Origin: Legionella brunensis
GTDB taxonomy: Bacteria; Pseudomonadota; Gammaproteobacteria; Legionellales; Legionellaceae
Assembly (NCBI RefSeq): GCF_001467025.1
Contig: NZ_LNXV01000003.1
Location: forward strand, 233,870 to 297,869
Direction: 5' to 3'
DNA: 64,000 nucleotides
The translations under genes were made by a program, and so were the position numbers. Positions 57,876 to 64,000 of the stretch are shown piece after piece. The first letter of the stretch is position 1; the number at the start of each line of letters is the position of its first letter. The notes under the pieces are model-generated. The model was not told the origin of the DNA, did not search any database, and saw only the letters and a program-made list of their open reading frames with translations.

Positions 57876-58445
57876 TTATTCTTTAGCCCGTGAAACGTAT
57901 TCTCCTTTACGAGTGTCCACCTTAATGAGTTCACCCGTTTGGACAAAGAGTGGTACGCGAACAACAGCACCAGTTTCAAGAGTAGCTGGTTTTCCGCCAC
58001 CACCTGAGGTGTCACCTTTAAGGCCAGGATCAGTTTCGGTAATGGCAAGGATGACAAAGTTGGGTGGCAATACTTGAATTGCTTCGTTATTCCATAAGGT
58101 AACAATACAAAGATCTTGTTCTTTAAGCCACTGAGCTGCATCAGCGACTGCTTCTGGACCTACGGCATACTGCTCGAAAGTATCGGGAACCATAAAATGC
58201 CAATGTTCGCCATCGTTATATAAATATTGCATCTCCACGTCACCCACATCCGCTGACGGTAAAGTTTCGTTGGATTTATAGGTACGTTCAACGACGCGGC
58301 CTGTTTTTAAGTTGCGAATTTTTACTCGGGTAAATGCTTGACCTTTCCCCGGTTTAACAAATTCACAATCGACAATGCTACAAGGCGCATTATCAACCAT
58401 AACTTTTAAACCATTCTTAAATTCATTGGTGCTGTAGATAGCCAT
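57876..58445 (-). CDS. efp: Elongation factor P
   Basis: This 189-aa protein relieves ribosome stalling at proline runs. All three beta-barrel domains are visible: KOW-like N-terminus ([18 protein letters not shown]), OB domain (about 66-128) and C-terminal OB domain (about 130-189) ending in [10 protein letters not shown]34 is in the loop KPGKGQAF, the residue beta-lysylated by EpmA/EpmB. I chose ATG 58445 over an upstream start 30 bp earlier, since all EF-P proteins begin MATYSTNEF-like and GGAG lies 5 bp upstream. It is divergent from epmB. Confidence 0.97.
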   Translation of the reverse strand: MAIYSTNEFKNGLKVMVDNAPCSIVDCEFVKPGKGQAFTRVKIRNLKTGRVVERTYKSNETLPSADVGDVEMQYLYNDGEHWHFMVPDTFEQYAVGPEAVADAAQWLKEQDLCIVTLWNNEAIQVLPPNFVILAITETDPGLKGDTSGGGGKPATLETGAVVRVPLFVQTGELIKVDTRKGEYVSRAKE

Positions 58446-58516
58446 CAGTGCTCCACTGTTGAGATTTTGTTCCAATTTCGCTAGAGTTCACGCAGTTTAC
58501 CAATTTTGTACAATTA

Positions 58517-59500
58517 ATGCGAGATTACTCTGTGAGTTGGCAAAAAATTCTGGCTCAAGGTTTTACTTCAGTCAATGAATTACTTGAATTTTTATCATTA
58601 CCTGTGACTTTAGGTGATCAATCTGCTGAAAAGTCTTTCAAAACGCGTGTCCCTCGCGGCTTTGCTGCTCGGATGGAGCCAGGAAATCCGCGCGATCCTC
58701 TTTTGTTGCAGGTTCTGGCTGTGAATGAGGAGCTACGCTCCGTTGAAGGTTATGTCCTTGATCCTCTGGCAGAAAATGCCTCAATCCATAAGCAAGGTTT
58801 GATGCATAAATATCAAGGACGAGTCCTACTCACTCTAACCGGTATTTGCGCTGTCAATTGCCGTTATTGTTTCAGACGCCATTTCCCTTACCAGGATAAC
58901 AATCCAGGCAGAGAAGGATGGGAGGCCGTGCTAGATTATATTCGAGAGGACACGACTGTTCATGAAGTGATTCTAAGTGGTGGTGATCCTTTATTAGCAA
59001 CCAACTTGGTTTTACGTCATTTTTTGCAGCAATTAGAAAAGATTGCTCATGTACGGACATTGCGTTTCCATACCAGAGTACCTGTGGTACTTCCGGAACG
59101 AATTGATGATGAATTATTAGAATTATTACAATGGTCTCGATTACGCAAAGTTATTGTTATTCATAGCAATCATGCGCGTGAGCTTAGTGATGGTGTGAGG
59201 TTGGTTTGTAGGAAATTGCGGCAAATAGACTGTCATTTACTTAATCAGTCGGTGTTATTAAAAGATGTAAATGATGATGTAAATAGCTTAGTGGAGCTAA
59301 GTGAGCAATTATTTAACTGTGGTGTGTTACCTTATTACCTTCATCTTCTAGATAAAGTCAGTGGAGCCGCCCATTTTGACTTGCAGGAAGAGAAAGCCTT
59401 GGCACTTTACCGCGAATTACAAACACGACTTCCTGGTTATCTCGTGCCGCGATTGGCTCGAGAAGAACCTGGCAAAAAAGGAAAAACACTTCTGATTTAG
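58517..59500 (+). CDS. epmB: EF-P beta-lysine-forming lysine 2,3-aminomutase (radical SAM)
   Basis: This 327-aa protein converts L-alpha-lysine to R-beta-lysine for attachment to EF-P by EpmA. The radical SAM cluster motif is C111-x3-C115-x2-C118, in CAVNCRYCFRRHFPY. The PLP-binding and substrate region follows (VILSGGDPLL, LHLLDKVSGAAHF near the end). Its length matches E. coli EpmB. It runs divergently from efp with 71 bp between the start codons, the classic arrangement. EpmA and EpmC are not in this window. ATG 58517 has no clear ribosome-binding site. Confidence 0.95.
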   Translation: MRDYSVSWQKILAQGFTSVNELLEFLSLPVTLGDQSAEKSFKTRVPRGFAARMEPGNPRDPLLLQVLAVNEELRSVEGYVLDPLAENASIHKQGLMHKYQGRVLLTLTGICAVNCRYCFRRHFPYQDNNPGREGWEAVLDYIREDTTVHEVILSGGDPLLATNLVLRHFLQQLEKIAHVRTLRFHTRVPVVLPERIDDELLELLQWSRLRKVIVIHSNHARELSDGVRLVCRKLRQIDCHLLNQSVLLKDVNDDVNSLVELSEQLFNCGVLPYYLHLLDKVSGAAHFDLQEEKALALYRELQTRLPGYLVPRLAREEPGKKGKTLLI

Positions 59501-59518
59501 ATTATCTAAACTGTTATG

Positions 59519-61603
59519 TCACTCACTATTTTTGGCATATAAGTCGAGTAGTTTTTCTTGGGCACTATAACTTCCAGTCGTCATCGGCTTGTAGCTACCA
59601 TCGGCCTGCATTTCCCAAGAGTTGGAATTATCTTTAAGGTAGTTTTTAAAAATTTCTTGTTTAATGCGTTTTTGATGATCTTCATCAAGAATAGGGAACA
59701 TGATCTCGATGCGATTATATAAATTGCGCTCCATAAGATCCGCGCTTGCACAATAGAAACGCTCGTTGTCTTCCGTGCGAAAATAATAAACTCGATGATG
59801 CTCAAGAAAGCGGCCAACAATAGAGAATACTCGAATGTTATCTGAAACCTGCGGAATACCGGGCTTAAGGCAACATACGCTACGCACAAAAAGATTAATT
59901 TTTACTCCTGCTTGAGAAGCGCGATAAAGCGCTTTAATCATGGTCTTGTCTGTCAGCCCATTCACCTTAATATTAATCTCAGCCTCTTTACCTATCAAAG
60001 CTGCTTGGCTACATTCGTCAATGAGTTGAAGCAAATTTTTTTGCAAAGTGAAGGGGGAGTGACAAAGCGCTTTGAGCTTAACGGCCTTACCAAGTCCCGT
60101 AAGCTGTTGGAAGATAATTTGCACATCAGAGGTTATCGTTGGCTCACTGGTTAATAAGCCAAAATCGGTATAACGCTTTGCTGTTTGCTCATGATAATTA
60201 CCTGTTCCTAAATGAGCATAGCGTTTTAGTTTGCCATGTACTCGTCGTACAACGAGTGTCATTTTTGCGTGAGTTTTATAGCCCATGACACCGTATAAAA
60301 CGAGCACCCCGGCCTCATGAAGTCGATTCGCGAGTTTTAAATTGGATTCCTCATCAAACCGAGCACGCAATTCCACAACTGCCGTGACTTCTTTTCCAGA
60401 GCGAGCTGCTTCCACTAATGCTTTGACCATGACTGATTCAGAGTGAGTACGATAGAGTGTTTGTTTAATTGCTAATACATTAGGGTCGGCGGCGGCCTGG
60501 CGGACTAAATCGATCACCACATCATAACTTTGATAAGGGTGGTGTAATAAAATGTCTTGCTCATCAAGAGCATTAAATATATTTCGTTTCTGATGGACTA
60601 TTTCAGGATATTGCACAATGAGAGGCGGGTAATTTAAATCAGGTCGGTCGATGTGGTTAATGACGCTAAAGTACCGTTGAAAATTGACAGGTCCATCACA
60701 ATGATAAGCATCTTCATGATGCAGATGGTGTTTTTGTAGTAAAAAATCGACGATATTTGTTGGACAACGTTTATCCACCTCAAGACGCACGACGTGACCA
60801 TAATGACGTGAGAACAGTTCGCGTTGTACCGCAACAGCTAGGTCTTCAATTTCTTCTTCGCGAAGGAACAAATCACTATTTCGGGTAAGACGAAAAGAAT
60901 AGCAACCATTGATTTCCATACCAGGAAATAGGCTATGCACATGCGTTTCGATGATGGAAGATAAATAAACAAAATGAGCACCACCCTCTTCACAAAGTTC
61001 CGATGGTAGGTGAATTAAGCGTGGTAAAGAACGTGGAGCATGAACGACTGCATAATCAATATTACGATCAAATGCGTCTTTGCCGCGTAAAGAGATAATG
61101 AAATTTAAACTTTTATTAAATAGGCGAGGAAATGGATGAGCTAAATCAAGGGCTATAGGACTGATAATGGGCAGGATCTCATTTTTAAAATAATGCTTTG
61201 CCCATAAATGGATGTCATCTGACCACTCTTCCGTAGCAAGAAACTGGATATTTTCTTTTTTCATTGCAGGAAGCAATTGCTTATTGAATATATCGTATAG
61301 CTCATCGCTAAGTAAATGTGCTTTTTTACTCAGTTGCGTAAAAATTTCATTGGCTTGTAAACCGTCGATATATAATTTTCTTGAAGAAAGGGCAATTTTC
61401 TCTTTTAGGCCCGCTACTCGAATTTCAAAAAATTCATCAAGATTGCCACTGCAAATGCAAAGAAAACGCATACGCTCGAGCAAGGGAACACGCTCGTCTT
61501 TGGCAAGCTGCAGTACGCGCTCATTAAAGGCTAAAGCCGTGAACTCTCGATTAATGTAATATTCCGGGTTATCTAAGTCATTACTCAAGCTAAACTCCAG
61601 CAC
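59519..61603 (-). CDS. ppk: Polyphosphate kinase 1
   Basis: This 694-aa membrane-associated enzyme makes polyphosphate from ATP. The N-terminal domain has ERMRFLCICSGNLDEFFEIRV (split), then NKSLNFIISLRG. The phospholipase-D-like catalytic domains have AIKQTLYRT, HAKMTLVVRR and AHLGTGNYHEQTAKRYTDFGLL, whose His is the phospho-acceptor region. The C-terminal half has CCASADLMERNLYNRIEIMFPI (split). The first codon at 61603 is GTG with no ribosome-binding site. TTG at 61588 (MSNDLDN) has GGAG 6 bp upstream and may be the true start. It is convergent with epmB, 18 bp between stops. Confidence 0.96.
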   Translation of the reverse strand: MLEFSLSNDLDNPEYYINREFTALAFNERVLQLAKDERVPLLERMRFLCICSGNLDEFFEIRVAGLKEKIALSSRKLYIDGLQANEIFTQLSKKAHLLSDELYDIFNKQLLPAMKKENIQFLATEEWSDDIHLWAKHYFKNEILPIISPIALDLAHPFPRLFNKSLNFIISLRGKDAFDRNIDYAVVHAPRSLPRLIHLPSELCEEGGAHFVYLSSIIETHVHSLFPGMEINGCYSFRLTRNSDLFLREEEIEDLAVAVQRELFSRHYGHVVRLEVDKRCPTNIVDFLLQKHHLHHEDAYHCDGPVNFQRYFSVINHIDRPDLNYPPLIVQYPEIVHQKRNIFNALDEQDILLHHPYQSYDVVIDLVRQAAADPNVLAIKQTLYRTHSESVMVKALVEAARSGKEVTAVVELRARFDEESNLKLANRLHEAGVLVLYGVMGYKTHAKMTLVVRRVHGKLKRYAHLGTGNYHEQTAKRYTDFGLLTSEPTITSDVQIIFQQLTGLGKAVKLKALCHSPFTLQKNLLQLIDECSQAALIGKEAEINIKVNGLTDKTMIKALYRASQAGVKINLFVRSVCCLKPGIPQVSDNIRVFSIVGRFLEHHRVYYFRTEDNERFYCASADLMERNLYNRIEIMFPILDEDHQKRIKQEIFKNYLKDNSNSWEMQADGSYKPMTTGSYSAQEKLLDLYAKNSE

Positions 61604-61661
61604 TAGCGGTTATAAGGTTAGACCCTATTATCAAATGTCAAAAATTCTAGTGTATCTTGTC

Positions 61662-62195
61662 TTATCGAACAAGAAAAAAACAAATTCCTATGAATGCCAT
61701 AAAGCCCCAAAAAGGAGAAAGTTGCCAATAAGTCAAAGCGAAAAAAAATAGGATAGAAGCAAGGACTATGGGGAGGGAGTAATACATAGAGACTACCCCT
61801 TGTGCCACAGAAAACGAGGCTGCTGCCAGTAAAGCCAATGCGCCATACTGAACAGCTATCATAATTTTGCGTGTGATAGGCCCATTATGACTACTCAATA
61901 ATTGATAACCTAGTACCGCAAGGATTAGTCCTGGCAAATTTAGACAGGCTACTGCCAAAATTAAACCCATCATTCCGGCCGCCTTATAACCGATTAAGGC
62001 TGATAATTTAACCGCTGTTAATCCGGGGAATAGAAAGGTTGAACCTACCATTTGAACAAATTCTTCTTCACCAATCCAATGGCGATAGGTAACCGCTTCA
62101 TACTCAAGTAACTTTAACATCGAATTGCCACCACCTAAGGAAATGAGGCCAATTTTGCCAAAGCTAAGTATGACTGCGAGCAAAGTTTTAATCAT
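61662..62195 (-). CDS. Chromate transporter (short, single CHR domain)
   Basis: This 177-aa membrane protein has about six hydrophobic helices and one CHR domain. The motifs FGKIGLISLGGGNSML (about 12-27) and GSTFLFPGLTAVKLSALIGY (about 51-70), with PG and GY signatures, are typical. Short CHR proteins usually work as pairs of two different single domains. Here the upstream partner gene is unrelated, so this one stands as an orphan. ATGA overlap (62192-62195) couples it to the 205-aa gene. It may transport chromate or sulfate-like anions, or be a remnant. Confidence 0.87.
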   Translation of the reverse strand: MIKTLLAVILSFGKIGLISLGGGNSMLKLLEYEAVTYRHWIGEEEFVQMVGSTFLFPGLTAVKLSALIGYKAAGMMGLILAVACLNLPGLILAVLGYQLLSSHNGPITRKIMIAVQYGALALLAAASFSVAQGVVSMYYSLPIVLASILFFFALTYWQLSPFWGFMAFIGICFFLVR

Positions 62196-62809
62196 GGTGT
62201 AAAAAGTTGTCTTAGAAAGCTAACATAGTCGCAAGAAATCTGGTCAGGCAGCAAGTATTTTGCGATTTGTGTCACTAACAATTGGGAGGGTCCTTCGATA
62301 CAAACACTAAAAAAAATTTTCTCATGAACTTTAAGCCTTGCAAGTTCAAGCTTGATTGCCGGGGTAGTCTGAAATCTATAAAGCAAGGCAATCTTTGAGA
62401 CTGATAATTTTATCGCTTTTTCTTGCAATTGGCTCAATAAACCTATGGTTGAGTGTAGGGCTGCAGGCAAGCTATTCGAGGTATATAGATTCAGATCAAT
62501 TTTTTTTCCATAACCGCGAATATTATCTATTTCTTGCAGCAGAGGTTTGTACTGCAATTCATCTCGCCGTTGCTTAATATTGTAATCGTAGTCAGAAAGT
62601 AATAAATAATAATCTTGCCGATTTTTAATTTCATAATTGCTTAAGTTAAGAAAACTACTGTCAAGGCCATTTAATATAATGATGGAGTCCTCTGGCCAAA
62701 AATATCGGGCTTCCCATTTAATACTTTCTTTTTCACCCTGAGGAAGAGAGTCTAGAACTAATTGGGGTTGATCGTTAATTTCAAAATTCCAAATAAGACG
62801 CTTATTCAT
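62192..62809 (-). CDS. Unknown 205-aa cytoplasmic protein
   Basis: I do not recognise this protein. The N-terminal half is beta-rich (LIWNFEINDQPQLVLDSLPQ, then WEARYFWPEDSIIIL). The second half is helical and ends in SFLRQLFTP. There is no signal peptide or TM segment. Its 3' end overlaps the CHR transporter gene by 4 bp (ATGA), so the two are translated together and may share a role. No clear ribosome-binding site precedes ATG 62809. Confidence 0.75.
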   Translation of the reverse strand: MNKRLIWNFEINDQPQLVLDSLPQGEKESIKWEARYFWPEDSIIILNGLDSSFLNLSNYEIKNRQDYYLLLSDYDYNIKQRRDELQYKPLLQEIDNIRGYGKKIDLNLYTSNSLPAALHSTIGLLSQLQEKAIKLSVSKIALLYRFQTTPAIKLELARLKVHEKIFFSVCIEGPSQLLVTQIAKYLLPDQISCDYVSFLRQLFTP

Positions 62810-62995
62810 GGTGAAAAGGTGATAATTAAAAAGAATAACGCTAGATGATTCGTATCATGAAAGCAAGCTAAAAAAGAACAGAGCGGATTATTATTATTTT
62901 TTTGCTATCAAGAGGGTGGCAAAGTGGCGCTGCCCACAACGGTAAAACCTTGTTGTAAGCAGGGCAAGAATTAATTATCTTGTGGATTGTCAAGT

Positions 62996-63844
62996 TTAAA
63001 TTTGGGGTAAGTGATTAATAATTTCCCTTGATTTAGTCTGCTTCTCTTTAGGTTCAAAAAATAGGCCTGTTATACGCTTCATGTCAATGGCTTTAGACAG
63101 TTCACTTTCCTTATCGCTTAATAGCGCATTAATATTCTCGCCTTTGTCAATGCTCTTCGATAAACAGCTCATAATTCTGTCTAGTTTTTTACTGCTATTT
63201 ATCCAGTAAGGGTTGTAGCTATTTGCCCCCTGTTCTAATCGATTAATTACATCCGTTATTTTTTTATTGTCTTTAAAATGGGCTTTTAATTCTTCATATG
63301 GTTTTATTTTGGAGATAAGGTTATCTAGATTCTCGAGTGTTTGTTCAAAGTTATAGGGAATATTGGGCCCATAGTACTGATATTCTTCATACTGTGCGGG
63401 TAAATGAGCTTCCCTCATCTGGCGTAATTCTTTTACGGCTGTTTTAATAGTTGCAGTCTGATAAGCGGTTTCTCCAAACGTCCATTCAGCAAGCACATAA
63501 TATCGATCGATGAAGTTGCCGGATTCCCATTTGCTTGCGGCGTTATTTTCCCAAACGCGACCATCACCAAAAGCGGTGGCTCTATCAAATAGCTTGCGAT
63601 TTTCAATTAAAAACAAACACAGTTCTGCGTGTTGCTGTGACATTCCTTCATTAACTAACTGCTCAATTTCTAATGTGGGCTTTGTATCGTGCCAATTGCT
63701 TCTCCAGTTGTTTTTCTTCAAAATCTTGACCGAGTGTGAATTGAGAGAGCCATATCCATCCGGATAAAAACTGTAGTTACCGAAAGCATGACAGTTAAAG
63801 ATGTACTGTCTTGCGGCGTCGATATTGGGGGTTGGTTTAGCCAT
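62996..63844 (-). CDS. Unknown helical protein of 282 aa
   Basis: The protein starts AKPTPNIDAARQYIFNCHAFG and is mostly helical. There is no signal peptide or TM segment. Trp and Tyr clusters occur near 45-60 and 115-150 (WHDTKP; YYVLAEWTFGETAYQ). The centre, VKELRQMREAHLPAQYEEY, is coiled-coil-like. No known domain. ATG 63844 has GAGAA upstream. It stands alone; the last 156 bp of the window upstream of it hold no gene I can support. Confidence 0.7.
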   Translation of the reverse strand: MAKPTPNIDAARQYIFNCHAFGNYSFYPDGYGSLNSHSVKILKKNNWRSNWHDTKPTLEIEQLVNEGMSQQHAELCLFLIENRKLFDRATAFGDGRVWENNAASKWESGNFIDRYYVLAEWTFGETAYQTATIKTAVKELRQMREAHLPAQYEEYQYYGPNIPYNFEQTLENLDNLISKIKPYEELKAHFKDNKKITDVINRLEQGANSYNPYWINSSKKLDRIMSCLSKSIDKGENINALLSDKESELSKAIDMKRITGLFFEPKEKQTKSREIINHLPQI

Positions 63845-64000
63845 GAAGTTCTCATTGTAATTTCCAAGGGGGCAAATTATAGCGAAGTTAAATTAAGCCA
63901 ATATTAAGAATCTTGTAATCTTTTGGACAAAAAAAATTTTTTGGCTAAGAGGCGATAATAGGGGTAAAAAAGCGAGTTAAAGATAATTTTATGCTTCACA

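Overview
The window looks like a chromosomal segment from a Legionella-type gammaproteobacterium. The DNA is AT-rich. Housekeeping genes with gammaproteobacterial character (efp with epmB, ppk, yajQ, an HPF-like factor, tRNA-Gly) alternate with very large or unrecognised helical proteins of the kind carried by intracellular Legionellaceae. The genus is inferred from gene content and protein style; no search was run.

Layout. 1-4.7 kb: a helical membrane protein, a compact OmpR-type two-component system with a perfect palindrome in its promoter, a beta-sandwich-like protein and a DJ-1/PfpI protein. 4.8-30.1 kb: two giant genes facing away from each other. One encodes 4,614 aa with helicase-like motifs of the DUF3638/DUF3645 type. 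The other encodes 2,935 aa with a SecA-like helicase core in its middle. A bestrophin-like channel, tRNA-Gly(CCC) and a PNPO-like flavoprotein lie between or beside them. 30.1-35.5 kb: a helical unknown, a class A beta-lactamase-like protein with an altered omega loop, a frameshifted HAD-like gene, an MHS-type transporter and another helical unknown. 35.6-39.4 kb: a 1,246-aa RTX-repeat protein with a type I secretion C-terminus. 39.9-47.0 kb: a Stealth-type phosphotransferase gene divergent from a 1.9-kaa multi-enzyme fusion (sugar-phosphate cyclase, ROK kinase, HD domain, possible HIT-like transferase). 47.0-53.8 kb: a CBS protein and an HPF/cold-shock fusion, a four-gene run (saccharopine-dehydrogenase-like, DUF2269, GST, serine hydrolase), an unknown protein and YajQ. 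53.8-54.5 kb: a 62-bp inverted-repeat element, a structured possible ncRNA and a Tyr-rich lipoprotein. 54.5-64 kb: an effector-like helical protein, a RimK-like ATP-grasp ligase, a degenerate J protein with EF-P, EpmB, Ppk, a lone short ChrA-type protein and two unknowns.

How the genes fit together. EF-P and EpmB are divergent and act in one pathway (beta-lysylation of EF-P). The HPF/cold-shock and CBS genes look like one operon with near-perfect Shine-Dalgarno sequences. The Stealth and cyclase/kinase fusion genes may form a small phospho-glycan or cyclitol pathway. The two giant helicase-like proteins have no obvious housekeeping role. Together with the cyclase fusion they are the best candidates here for undescribed biology.
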